Positions 1-12,899 of a DNA stretch of 64,000 nucleotides are shown here, one piece after another. Source of the stretch: Xiphophorus maculatus. Lineage: Eukaryota > Chordata > Actinopteri > Cyprinodontiformes > Poeciliidae. Below the pieces are notes generated by a model. It was given only the letters and a program-made list of their open reading frames with translations. It did no database searches and was not told where the DNA came from. The stretch spans positions 10,900,501-10,964,500 of the forward strand of contig NC_036447.1 in assembly GCF_002775205.1 (NCBI RefSeq). Reading direction: 5' to 3'. The translations under genes were made by a program, and so were the position numbers. How positions within the stretch are numbered: the stretch's first letter is position 1; each line of letters opens with the position of its first letter.

Positions 1-1730
1 TCTTAAGGTTTTCAACCTGAAACTAAGCTCTGCGCTTTGTTTAGGAGCAGCCTATTATGGATCAGTGGAGGGAGCGCGGACAGTGGGAGAGGGACTGAAG
101 GGAATTTGGTGCACTGACAAAGTTAAGCCAAGCTGATCCTCCTAACTCCATCACCCTATTACTCCCCCAACTTCATCCTTCCAAGCAGCCTTGAGAAAGA
201 AGGGACTGTTTATTCTCCAATGTGTATTTGCCTTTTAACTAGTTGATTTATGAAACAGCTGAAAGAGCTGCTAAGGCTGTGCTGGCAGAATAAGGACAGT
301 TGCCATTATTTTAGCCTTCTTTAAAACAGTTTTGTCCTCTTTGTGCTTTATGCAGTCAAAGGCAGCAGATGGTTAAACCGTCAGATTTATATTTAGGTAA
401 AAGCAGAAAACAGGTGAGGATTTATTATTGCATCAGTGTTTCTACATCTGTGTAGCTTAAGAGAGATGGAAATGACCCCAATCACCTTCCAATTCGAATT
501 AAAAGTGGTACCTGCAGGGAGGCATGCATGTGCATCCTCATATTTTTTACTATACAGCTTCCTCAGTGTTGTGCATACCTAATGTCTTGCACTGAGCAGT
601 GACAGATCCAAATCGTGTCATCGATCTGCTGCGTCATGCTCCTTTTCACCACACCTATGACTGCAGCCATTCAGAAAAGCCATTTTCCCAATCACCTTTG
701 GATATGAAGTAATTTTTTTAAGCTCACAGGAATCTTAGACTAACAGCTCAGCTTTTTAAGAAACACACTTACTTTCTTTATTGCTAAGAAAAGACTGACG
801 CCGCTCTGTATGGTATATGCAGCGTCAGTCTTACAGATGTGCTGCAGCCTGTTTAAATTGATTGTGAGGCTTCAATTACTTCATTCAATAGACTAAAAAT
901 TCAGCCAACAAGACGAGACAATATATCTCTGTCTATCTTGTGTCTAATTCTCAAAATGGTCCTAATGACATAAGATCCATTTAAATGTAACTGTCTTTTG
1001 GTTTTCACAATTTTTGCTTATTAAATTGTCTTTGTTTATGTTTCAATCATGCCTATGTTTATGTCTGTGGCGTGAATACGATTATATGTAAACTGAAATG
1101 AAAAAAGAAACTAGCAAAAACAGTAAAGATTAATTAATTAAACTGTAAAATAGCCCTTTAGCCGGATATTATCTAAATCACTTGCTCTATTGATGCTGAT
1201 TTAACTATTGATACTTGTTAAATCCAAGTATCCCATTGACTAATATGCCTATCGCTATTCTGGTTCAAAACTTCTCAAACGTAGATGTAACACAAAACCT
1301 CGCTTAAAGCTCTCAATCTCCTTTATGGCCCTCTAATAACAGAACAGGTGGAAAACATGACAGGCTTCACTGATAATTAAATCATAAAATGTCAGCACAC
1401 CCCCATAAGGAATCACACAATTTCCTGACATTTTATAGTTTAAATGGCCAAACGGTACACTAACAAGACTAAACAATTTCAAGTAGCTGCACAAGTTTGA
1501 ACTCAGAATGGAATCAGTTCCAGGAAAAACAGGAAGAAAAACAACAACAGTATCTCATTAAACTTTTAAGAGTTTCACTGAGAGGAAATAATAACTATCA
1601 GAGATGATTTCATTGTGTGTCTTTTGGTTTTTATCCCTTCAAGACCTGGATGTCTCACAGAATGGCCGACTGAAAACAAGTCAGATGGGTTCATTCTCCT
1701 TATCTAAAAAGAAATCCGGTGATAGTGAAA
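1..1730. other. AT-rich noncoding stretch, no gene seen
   Basis: I see no exon-like open frame with splice signals and no recognisable protein family here. The only structure I can support is two short foldbacks, at 791-832 (11-bp arms) and about 1379-1442 (12 perfect bp extending to about 18 with two mismatches). Both are described in the findings. Confidence 0.5.
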
Positions 1731-1739
1731 TCTATGGAA

Positions 1740-1870
1740 GAAATGTCTGTTCCAGTTTTCTGTCTGTCGCTTGTTGTCTGCAGTTGTTTGCTCTGGATTT
1801 TACTCTTTTTTTAGGTGATGAAGTGCTGTCGTCCCACACCTTAATGGTTAACTTACCCAGTGGTGTAATG
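1740..1870. repeat. Dispersed repeat, copy 1
   Basis: This stretch shares a run of words in the same order with 6870-6970: a 'tccagtttt' block, a 'gtttgctctggattt' block and a 'cccacacc..taatgg' block. The two copies are clearly related but diverged. I cannot assign a family. The open frame reading through copy 1 (1604-1873) has no family signal and is probably chance. Confidence 0.5.
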
Positions 1871-1930
1871 TGACTAAATACACAAACCCAGCTGCTTTAC
1901 TTGAGTACTTTGTTTCTGTCGTTTTGCTTT

Positions 1931-2955
1931 ACAATGCCTTGCAAAGCATATGAACCCCATGAGCAACCAATTCCCTTCAAGTCACGTAATTAGAATCCAT
2001 CTGTGTAGAATTGTATCTCAATATAAATCCAGCTGTTCTGTGCAGGCCTCTGAGGTTTGTTAGAGAACATCAGTGAACAAACATCATTAAGAAGACCAAG
2101 GAACACAGCAGACAGGTGAGGGATAAAGCTTAAAAAGTTGAGTTCTAAAACAATGGTTTAATCCATGATCTGAAAACAGAAAATGTCTGGTACAACTGCA
2201 AACCTACCAACACATGGGTGGCCATCTACACTGTCAGGCCGGGCAAGGACAGCATTAATCAGGGAAGCACCCAAGATGTCCACGGTAACCCTGGAGAACC
2301 CAGAGATCAAAAGCTCAGTTGAGATAAAATATTAGTCATGCACTCATAAAATCTGGAAAGGAGGAAGTCATTGGTGCAAGACAATCAAATGTTCCAAAGC
2401 CAAGTAGGTGAATTAGCAAACATGTACAAGAAGGAGTTCTGATAAGATAAGACAAAAACTGAATTTTATGGCAATTTCCTGACAGGGAAGATGGTCATAG
2501 TTGAGGGGAAGAAAGAAAGAGGTATATGTACATCAATCCTTGGGGAAAAAATGCTGAAAAAAAGACCTGACACTGGACCAGATGTTCACCTTTCTGCAGG
2601 ACAACAACTCAAAACACCCAGATATTTAATTTTCAAAGATTGTATCCATCCAATCAGAGCTTGAGCTATATTCAAAAGAAGAATGGGCAAAGCCTCAGTC
2701 TCTAGATATGCAGAGCTGATAGAGACAAAAGGCTTGCAGCAAAAGTTGGTTCTGCAAAGCATCGACTCAGATAGGTCGACTTGAAATGCAATCTGCAGTT
2801 CTGAGATTTTTAATTATTTAAAAAAATGATATTCCATTTCATAATTATGCACTACATTGTGTTGGTCTATGATTTAACTGTAATACAATAAAATAAATTA
2901 CATTACAGGTAGTGATTGCAATGTGAAAATTAGGTTTAAAAGTACAGTATGCACC
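1931..2955 (+). mobile_element. Tc1-like DNA transposon relic, near full length
   Basis: The left end has the Tc1 terminal-repeat start ('caatgccttgcaaagcatatgaa'-like) joined almost at once to the inner 'gcaaccaattccctt' block, so part of the left end is deleted. The body matches the common fish Tc1 transposase gene in order: a KTKEH.RQVRDK segment near 2090, an AALIREAAK-like segment near 2250, a 'caggacaacaactcaaaacaccca' block (QDNN.KHP) near 2600, and the last KEEWAK.SVSRYAELIET block near 2680. The right terminal repeat ends near 2955. The frame is broken many times, so this is an inactive copy. The family is Tc1/mariner with DDE chemistry. Confidence 0.85.
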
Positions 2956-2959
2956 TTTC

Positions 2960-5900
2960 CTCATCTACTTAGCTACATCTTAGAGAGTAATATTGCTGTA
3001 TTAGATTTTTGCACTTTTAATAAATCTGTAACATTAAATCATTAAGTACGAATTGAGCAAGGATTCACTCCCTTTATCAGGCAGTTTGTGACTTTGTGTT
3101 CACCATTAAGAGACTAAATTGTTTTTAACTTTGAACACTTATCAAGCTTGTGCTATATTTTATGCTAAGAAGCCACAGAATGGTGTAGTCAGTGCTACTG
3201 ATGTGACATAAAAAGTCCTATTTTTACAATGCAAAAAAAGGACCAGACAGCCAAAAATAGTGTATACCGCATATATATGAATATTTGACATGTAAATGTA
3301 TGTGAGGGTGTTTATGAATCACCCAGTCAGAGAACCACAAACTCATGACATAAGGAAGTTCAAAGAAAGCTGTTGAGGCCTGCCTGTCACAATCCTATTC
3401 CCATCACTCTGACCCCAACATGAAAAATGCTCCTAATTTAACATTCACACCTATGCACACACATGCACACAAGCAATGTGTTTGTGCCTGTATCATTTGC
3501 AAATGCTGCAAAACTATGCAGATTCTATCTAATGACTGGTGATACTTGTAGCATCAAGGCCCCAAAAAGAAAAAAATAAGAAGCAGCAAATGATGTTTTT
3601 CCAGTAGCTTGGATAGCTTTCATAAAAGCAGAAACCTTATTTTCTACATTAGAAGAAGATCTGAGGAAAGATGGGGTTTCCCATCTCTTTTTGTAATATC
3701 TTCAGAGACCAAACTTGGCACAGAGGTCGAATTGGGGGATGTTGGCTCGGACAGTGATGAAAGAACTCCAGCTCAGTTGCAGCAGATTGAGGAAAACATC
3801 AGTGTGGCCATGGTGTTCTTCTGTGTCTCTGATTAGATTAAAATCGTTAGTTTGATATCTGGGTAAAAACAAATGTGCCAGTGAGGTCTTTGAACACAGG
3901 ACAGGCTGTACAGACAGAAAATCACTGTGAGGGGAATATTTCTGCCAAACTGAACACCCCTACAACAGTGGTCCCATGAAATGATCGACTTTTTTGAGTT
4001 TTCAGATAGGAACTTGTGTTTAATCGTTTCATGATCCACATTCCAGCACAGAAGAGGGCAGCACCCAGAAGCAGGATTAGTATCTTAACAGAATAAGATT
4101 TGAGCCTTCTGTGTTCTGACATTTCACCATAAAAACTTTGAACCTTTAAAGGCTAATCAAGCAAGAAATAAAATATTACCTGACAACCTTTCAGCTGCCT
4201 TTATAAAGAAATAGAAAAAGATTCAGTAGTAGGAGGCTGATATAAATAAAATTGTATCATTGTGCTCATATTCATAGCTAGATTATTATCAGAATTTTAA
4301 GAAGTAATTCTTTAAGTCACAACACAAATAAAAAGTTATTTTGGCAACATTTTAGAGTCTAATCAAAACAGAAGATCTCAGAGCTCAGGTATTCAGGGTA
4401 AGTGCAACATGGTTTCAATTATATTTACTAATTTATTTAAGAAGCAGCATGGAAACTATACACACCATAACAAAATATATTTCTATATACTATATTTTTG
4501 GCTTATGAAGACCTTTTATCCCCTTTTAAAAAACAACCAAATCAAATGGGCCTTTTTGCTATTTGTCCTATTTGGTGCTTTGTCATATTTATACACCAGG
4601 AAAAAAGAAAATCGTAGATTAAGATTACACGTTTCCGAACACTGATCGTCTTAAAAAAAGTGTAAAAATGTAAAATATTGTGTTTTTGTAATTGAGTTTC
4701 AGTCATTTGTCATTCTGTATGGAGCTAAAAAAAATGAAGCTGATTATGTTCTTTAAGACAAATTTAGTTAATTACAACCAAACGAATGACTGTTTCCTTC
4801 TCAAAAATCTCAGAAGCCAACGTCTGAAGAGATGCAGCGCTGGGTCACATTTACAACCACCCTAAACCCACTCTGAAAAAAGCCTGCCACAGCTAACCAC
4901 AGCTCACTGGTAGACCTCTCAGCTCAAACAAAATGCAGCAGAGAGGATATTGCGGAAAGTAAAGCTGTCATTTTGACTCATGAAGAGGTTGAATGGATAA
5001 AGCACTCAGCCCCTCAGGTTTGTTTGGTGAGCTTTGGCTGCCGATCCACTTCTTTGGCAAGCAGTGCTCTGCCAAAACAAAGACTTGCTTTTCCTCGCCC
5101 TTTTTATACAAAACCCGCTTCTTTCACTCGCTGGCATGAGTGTATCTGAAGCATCAAACACACATCTGCCAATCGCCCTGCGGAGATCACGGTTTCCCAA
5201 TATTGGGACACAAAACCGCCGAGCCGAGCGCTGCCTTCGACTGGTTTTGCAATGCAAAGAGACAGTGTGGCTGAGAGCTGCCAAAAAGCACTGTTGGCAA
5301 CAAATAGCCAGAAAACAACTGGAAAATGCCCCTCACTGCAGGTGGACAAAAAACCCCCCAAAAAAACAAAGTTGAAAACAGGACCAGCCCGAGTGGAGGA
5401 GCATCTGAAAACTGTAACTTCTGCAGTGCTCTGTGTGCTGCAGCAAAGAATCTTAAACAACACAACTAGCAGCACTCTTTGGGTAGGCCCACTGTTTTCT
5501 TATTCAAACACAATCACAAAGATAAACAGCTGAAGATGCAGGACGCCTGGGCTGAAATGAATCCGTAACAGTGCAGAAAACCTGTGACCTGCTCTACAAC
5601 AAGCAAACAACAAGAGGTCTGGCTAAGGGCACTTGTGTCTCACATGATCTTGTACACAGCTATGACCCTGTGAAGCTGCAGTTCTCATTCTGATCTGAGT
5701 GTGAAAGACAAAGAAAAACCCCCCTCTTCCTCCTCCTCCAGCTCAAGTCATGTGTAGCATTTATTTTGACCTTTCCATGCATTTTTCAGATCTTCTCCAC
5801 TGCAATCTGTCTCTCGAGGGCGTTCATTTTATGAGGCCTGAAAACAAATAAGTGGATCTTAACAATAACTTGCTTTTAAACCATTGATGCACGTCCAAGA

Positions 5901-8460
5901 ATGCTTTTGCGAGTGGGGATGGTAGAAATGTCTGGAAGGGTTGCAGGGAAACATCTGTGACTCTGTACCATCAAAAGGATTCAACAGTGGGAGCCGGAAA
6001 TCACTTTTAGCACCACAAGCTTAAACAAATGGACCAAAAGATATTAAATGCAAATGCTACATTTTTGTCTGTTGGTTTTTCTTAGCTTTACATGCAATAC
6101 AGAGTGACCTGTGTGCTTCTGGTAATTCTGACTACTAAATTTAGAATGCAGTTCAGTGTTAATGGCATAGTAGTCTTTTTTCTGGCAATTAAAATTGGGA
6201 TTTTCCTTCATTGGAGAGCTTTATTCTGGATGTACACCTAAAACTTAAAATGAGCCGTTAGCCAAGCAATAACAGCTTCAGCTGCTACTAAGGTTGCCAA
6301 GTATTCCTTGAAATACAGAATTGCTCCTTATTTAAAACCTATAAGAGCTGTTCCATATTAAATAGACTCTGGATGCACTTTAGTCAAACTTTTTAACTGT
6401 CTGCAAATGTAGTAATAGATGGCGATGATACAGGAAAGCCACGGCTCAATCTGAATAGCAAATCCATCAGTCATAGCAGACTGTGACTCCAACAGTGCTC
6501 AGTGGTACTAACCGTCAGCGTTGGAGGAATCGGTGATGTCAAAACTCGAGATAGAGAAAGGCAGTGAAGGTACAGACCAAGAGCGAGATTGTTCTGTGAC
6601 GTTGGGGATTTTCTTAGAGCAAAAAAAAAGTCCCAACAACTGCACCACCATGCTGCCTTGTAAGATGATGCTCAATGTTATCCACTTCACCTGTCAGTGC
6701 TATTCTTGTTTGCATGGCTCTTTAGCTAATTTAAATAAGAATTTATGACCGAATCTTAAAATAAGTGATTACATTCCCCTCCATTGATATCTGGTTAATC
6801 ATGAGTCGCCGTCACTATCTGCTGAAAGCAGGTCAGGGGGGTATAGCAGGAGGGATCCACTCTGGGGAAAGTCTGCTCCAGTTTTTCTCGTTGTCTAGCT
6901 TTTGTTGCAGTGTTTGCTCTGGATTTCAGTGGTTTTCCTGTTGGAGCCCTGTCAGCCCACACCCTAATGGAAACTGTTAGAACTGGGATGGTGTCGGCAC
7001 TTCTAAGAGGAGGGTATGAGCTGGTGCTATGGGTGTGGCAATTTCACCTGTTGAGTCAAGCCAAAGAGGCATACTGATCCCCATTTTTTGCAGAATATGC
7101 ATACATAATAATAGATGTGTAGTAGATCTAAATTGTTGCACAACAGTTTTTTATGTCTTGCATAGAGATCATTTATACATGAAAACCAAAGGGGTGCATT
7201 ATGTCGAAGCCTTTCTGTTGATTTTATCCCCTTTTGTCATGCACCAATCGACTGATGCCTTATTCTCCATCACTTTTACACCAAAGACTTCTACTGGTTC
7301 AGCTGCTGAATCCAAAGCAGACAAAGAGAAGACAGTGTGGATGTCATGTGGGTAGTCCTTTTTGTCCATATTTACTGTCCTGTCATCACTCTGCACAGCT
7401 TTATCATCTGTAAGCTCATTGTAAAGGTTCACTCATCACTTCTAAGATGGATTTACACAGATGTGACAATGTAAGCTGAAGGGTAAAAGAAAAGAAGCCT
7501 TAAAATGTCATTCCGCACCAGGCAGACATTTATGAAGTCATTTTCTCTTCTTCTTTTCTCAATTTTCTCTGGTTATGGATTTTTGTCAGCATTGCCTAAT
7601 TAAAAGAAGATGGGCCACATCAACTAGATGTAATTTACCCTCCTGATCGCAAAAACATGGTGAATAAGGTAATACTCATGTTTAACGATCTTGCATAGAT
7701 AATGCCCCTCTTTCTCTGTTTGAACCAGGAACTCAGCCAGTTTGACCTCCCACGCCCTGCCGTTTCAAGTAATGACAATGACTGCCCTATTCCACCAGGC
7801 TAAACCAAGTCCCCACATCTCTAAGTAACACTATAAAGCTAAACCCATGCTTATCAAGAGATCCACAGTTGCAAACCCACTGTTTCTGTCAGATATCAAT
7901 GCAGTATTTCCTGCTTATCCTCATCAGTCACAAGAGATGGAACATTTGCGGGGAATTTCGTGTGACTCAATGCAGCTGGAGCGCATTTCAGCTTTGCCAA
8001 AGAATTCATTTATCAATGTTTGTGCCTTATGATTCTCCATTGCCCCCAAGCTAGAATGGGCCCTGCTTTTATGAAAGAAGTTAAAAAGCCATCCCCAGGG
8101 CTCCACCAGTCCACAGTGTCGAGCTGGAACCTCGGGGACTGATGGCGGTTGAGCGGCAGCCTTGAGGGAAGCACATTGCCTGTCCTGTGATAGCCATATG
8201 AGATTCCACATGCTCTGATGAGTAATTCTTCCCTCCCCTCTCCATCGCCATGTGGTTCATGGCCCTGAGTCATCATCCACACTTTCCCTTACACCCTCTC
8301 CCCTTGTCTGTGAAGAGGATTCTTGATTCCTCCAGCAGCAGCCTTTCTGCAGGGAAACTCAACCAAATACGCTCCCTGTGATGACTCATTCACCAATATC
8401 GAGACCTCCATACCAGCCACTCTGCAGCCATGACTGTCCAGCACACCACACCCAAGTCTG
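2960..8460. other. Noncoding stretch with no supported gene
   Basis: Several open frames occur, the longest clustered at 5006-5533 on both strands, but none shows a known family, a signal peptide plus stop context, or paired splice sites. A minus-strand frame at 3922-4122 starts with a signal-anchor-like hydrophobic helix and a plus-strand block at 3700-3790 looks exon-like; both are listed as findings rather than genes. A second copy of the dispersed repeat at 1740 lies at 6870-6970. Confidence 0.45.
6870..6970. repeat. Dispersed repeat, copy 2
   Basis: Partner of the repeat at 1740-1870 and in the same orientation, sharing the 'tccagttttt', 'gtttgctctggattt' and 'cccacacc.taatgg' blocks in order. 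The spacing between blocks differs, which suggests old divergence rather than recent duplication. Family unknown. Confidence 0.5.
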
Positions 8461-8466
8461 GAGTCT

Positions 8467-8823
8467 TTAACCCTCTATGGCATGGCGTTGCCCTCAGGCA
8501 ACAAACCACATAGCTGTACCTCACATTGCTCCTTTATTTTATTTCTTGGGGGGGCATGATTTTTGACATATTTTTGTCCAAAAAATAGTTCTTTTATGAA
8601 TATAGTTTTTGTTTGATTTGTATTTCATTTCTCATAATCAGTGTAGACAATCTTGGTGTTCTAGACCAATGTTACCCTGAGGCAACAAACCCAAATCTGG
8701 TTCCAGGAGGTGTCAGAGTCCGATTTTATGATTGACATGTAATTAGGGACCACCAAGCTCCCAAAGAATGCAGGAAAATATTTCTTCCCCACAAAAATAA
8801 AAAGTCATGCCATAGAGGGTTAA
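8467..8823. mobile_element. piggyBac-type MITE with TTAA target duplications
   Basis: A short non-coding element of about 349 bp (8471-8819) begins CCCTCTATGGCATG and ends with the exact inverse, CATGCCATAGAGGG. TTAA flanks it on both sides (8467-8470 and 8820-8823). TTAA duplication and a terminal repeat starting CCC are the signature of piggyBac-superfamily elements. The inverted repeat extends to 20 bp when flanks are counted. Inside, a 'ttgccctcaggcaa' hairpin near 8488 recurs in diverged form near 8670. There is no transposase, so it is non-autonomous. Confidence 0.85.
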
Positions 8824-8829
8824 AGGCCT

Positions 8830-11540
8830 GCTTGCCTCTCAGTCTTTCCTCCTTTCTGTCTGTTTCCTTGTCATCTTCCTGTCTGCTTGTTTCTCTCTTT
8901 ATGCATTGCTGATGTGCTGTCAATCTGTTCGTCCTGCATTTCTATATTGTACTACTCTAAAACAGCATTTAGCCTATTTTTTTAGAATAACAACTGCTCT
9001 TCCTTTCTGTCTCTGTCTAGGAGCGTCTCCCTTGGTACTTTGTGGCAATGTCAAAACACAGAAGGACACAGCGTGTCAGCTTCCCCGTCTGCATATTAAT
9101 ACTAAACTGGGGCGACTTCGGCAGATGCATAACGACAACACAAGTCAACACTGCCAGAGAGAAATGTTTCCACAGTTTGTAGAGAAATGCTGGTCATTCT
9201 GTCTTCCCCCTGGACAATATGGCAAACTTTTGCCACCCCAAGCTTATCTTCCCTGACATTTAATCAAAAGTTTGATTCCCTCTTCACATGTGTTATTCTG
9301 TGACTATTATGATTAGTTCAAAATCTCTGAGTGTCATGTCAGTGACCCGATCAAAACTACTCAATTGCTTCTTGGTCAGCACCGCAACATGTCCCTTCAT
9401 GTTGCTCTGAGATCCTCGACATGTTGCAACAGGAGCCTTGTTGACCATTGCAAGAGCAATAAGGATTTTTAGGGGCATTATGACTGGGTTAATAAAACAC
9501 AGCTGCCCCTAAAAGTCCCTCACTTTTCTTGCTGCCTTTTCTTTTTTTTTTCCCTCTCTCCCTCCCTGCCTAACCTAGTGTTTGTCTCTCATTCCAAACG
9601 TTTGAGATCAAACAGCAACGCTTGTCGGGTTGTCAAACATGATTCTGAGCATAACTGATATCTGTTCAGTCGAAGCAGAGGAAAGTGACCACAACCTGTG
9701 GAGTTTGACCTTTTCGAAAAAGATTGGCTCATGTATATCAGTAGTAAAACAACTTTGGTTGCTTTCCAGCATTTGTGAATTGCATATTTATAATGGCAGA
9801 GTTTTATTGGAATTTGCAGTGACGTTTTTAAAAGGGGAGTTGAACAAGTTCAGAGCAGAATTTCCAAGAAGTAACGCGCCATGTGATTTCACGGTGGAAG
9901 TAAACACACAATCCTTCCACATGCATTCTATGCAATGCTACACATGTCGGCTTTTAACAAACAGCTCTCTGACCCACATTGGACTACTTAAAGCAGGTCT
10001 AAAATGCTCCAAAACTAGTAGTGGGAGAATATGATCGAATGGAGAGGGGAAAAAGCAGCACTGTGCAGCAAGTGGCGAGATGAGTCCGTTTGGGCCTTTT
10101 AAACAATATGAAAATGCCACTGAGAGCAGCTTGGCAGGCAGCAGCAGCCAGCACTGCTTAATATCACAATTTTAATCAGCGGACTTGGTGACTATCCCAG
10201 AGCTCCCTGCAGCCGTGCTGCTTTATTCAAACCAGGCGGCAAGCCTCCCTCTCTCAGGCCCTCGGCTCTCACACTCGAGAAGGTTTGCAGCATATATGGA
10301 CAGCTCCTGGCTGCGCCCTTTTATTTATTTATACTTCTAAACTGCGTTCTGCGACCTGTCGCTGAGTTTTTATGGACCTACAATGGAGGGAGCTGAGGAT
10401 TGTGAAGCTCTGACGATTGTTTTCAAATCTGCTCCATGGGCAGCTGAGAAATGGTGCAAAATGTGGCACCCGCGTATCGCTGTTAATAAGCATTAGGATG
10501 TTGCTGACAGTGTTGAGGAATCCAATTAGAACCAGAGTCAACTTTCCATAAACTCCAGTCCACAGCAACTTCTTATAGACTCAAGAAGTAATAGCAAGCT
10601 AGTAAAACCAAATGACCTGCCACTGATGTGTTATACATCACCTAAAATAACCTGTTGTGATTAGTATTAACAGCTCAATAAATTAAAGCTTACACATCCC
10701 TGCTTTTGTGCTATCAGTGAGGCGGGGGTCCCGTTTCATTTGCACGGCTGTTTTAGATGGGCTGTAAAAATGCCTGCGCCCGCCTTGTGTTTTTAAAAAT
10801 AAGAATCCCGTACTTCAGCGAATGTCTCACCTATGTGTCACTGGCAGCATGGAGATGCCACCCTAGCCTTGAGCTCTATTAATTACATAAAGCATCTAGT
10901 GTCAGGATGCTGAATTCATTAGCATGGTATGCACAGCATGTCGGGGTCAGGACAGATATAGAAACAAGCCTCCGAACCAGACCTCTTCTCCCCTGCTTGA
11001 CAGGCTTGTTCAACATAACAGTTAGTGGCACTTTGTGATTTCTCACAAACTGACCTCTGCTTTTTTTTTTTGTTACTACCGCTATGTATGTTCAACTTTG
11101 TTATATTAAGTTGTTTTTACTCAATCTTGAATTGTTCTGCTCATGAACATGCTCCAAATTTTCATTCATCACGTCTCTGAATTAATCAAAATCAAAATGA
11201 TCAGGTTTTGGTTTTCTTATATGACCAGAGTGATCAACTTAAGGTAACTACTGAAACATAATTGTTCTTTTAAGCAACCAATCAAGTGCTGTACAGATAA
11301 ATGGTGGCAAGCAATGTCATTTTTTGGCATGATTTGGCATTTGTAAGTTGCTATGTTCACTAGAAAGGACATCTGCTTTGGGCATCTGACTTCAGATAAA
11401 AAGTCTACTTTAATTAAAAATTAAAAATAAATGCAAAAACTCTTTACAACCTCTCCAGTTTGATTGGAGTTTGAAATAGTTAATTTTGCATAAATAGAGC
11501 ACCCACCTCTGCTTCGACATTTAAACTGACTTTGTGTGTG
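8830..11540. other. Noncoding stretch, no gene seen
   Basis: No supported exon. The open frame at 9630-10034 has no family resemblance. A block at about 10720-10960 is rich in homeodomain-like cores such as TAATTA and ATTAGCAT and looks less AT-drifted than its surroundings; it is noted as a candidate regulatory element only. Confidence 0.4.
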
Positions 11541-11542
11541 TG

Positions 11543-11653
<111 letters not shown>

Positions 11654-11654
11654 A

Positions 11655-12895
11655 TATACACACAAGCATGTTAGGTTGCACTTTCCGGTTTTCTTTGAAG
11701 CATACAGATTAGCCTACTGATTCCACAGACCATGACAAATTAAAGCATAAGGATGTGCGGCACGTGTCCTTCAATACAATTCTATGTCCCTAATTCTTAT
11801 CAGACTAAGATCTTTCATTTTGCTCTAAAATCTGAGAATAAAAATATTTTTGTTTAATTTTGCTTGTTAATATAATGAAACATTGTATCTAATAAATATT
11901 TAGAAAATCGATTTTTGAGGCTCTAGCTGAGTTTTATTTCTAGGTGCGTTTTATGTTGCAACAGTGGGAGCAAAAGTGGCTCTTTAACTAGAAAATGTCC
12001 TAGAACAATAAAATGCAGAGAGTTCTTAATTATTAACATAACATTTTTCCAACATTCTTCTGACTAGAAGTAATTATTATTTTGGAGTGGCCCAGCCAGA
12101 ACTATGACTTAAACCAAGAGTTTGTGGAGGGAACAAGGAGGCGTAACGGCAAGGAGATGTTCCAGCCTCAGACTTGAAACTAATCTCCAAAGATGAATTG
12201 TAAAAATACTAGTGCAAAAAGCTAGTCAGAAATTATAAGATGGTTTGATCGATATAATGTAAATATATATATATATATTTGTTTATTGAGAAAGGTTTAA
12301 AGAATTTTCAACATGATGTTTTTAATTAAAATGTGAATTTAAAAAATTACTAAGTTACATAGATATAGATGTACTGTTTTCCAATTTTTTTGGTTGAATG
12401 AAAAATCTTTTACATGTAAATCTGACATAAGCATAAACTGTTTTTGATCATCTACATATTTTGCTTGTTTAAAAATAATCCTTACAAATATTGCATTAAA
12501 ATATCTAGATTAAGCCACCCAAATATAGTAATGGCTCCTGTTATGCTAGAGTAAAAAGAACATATTAATCTGATTTATTTTTAAATGGCCATGTGGGTTT
12601 TTTATATGTATAACTTGATTTGGGGAACAGGAATCAGTAAAAATCGGCATATCAGACCTCAAAGAGAAGAGGATTTTTTTTAGGCCAGAAAAAGCCTTAT
12701 GTGTTTATTTATGCATATTATTGTATATATGCAATAATTTATGTGCTGGAATTAAAATAAAGTTTAGGTTTTATTTAAGGCAGTTTTTAAGGTATGCTGC
12801 ATCTGTTCCCAGCTTCTTTTTCTCTTCCTCTTTTTTTATTTTTTTATTTTATTTTATAAATTCGTATCAGAGGACTTTAGCCTTGGTCATGGTGG
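11655..12895. other. Very AT-rich noncoding stretch
   Basis: Only low-complexity AT sequence and a T-rich run near 12820-12860 are visible. I see no gene or recognisable mobile element. Confidence 0.5.
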
Positions 12896-12899
12896 GCTC

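Noticed and set aside
4409-4645. 78-residue plus-strand frame with a hydrophobic helix and basic tail
   Set aside because: The codons are as AT-rich as the flanking noncoding DNA, and no splice or promoter context supports it.
5006-5533. Five overlapping open frames on both strands
   Set aside because: None has a recognisable domain, a credible splice pair or biased codon use; open frames on both strands at once suggest chance.
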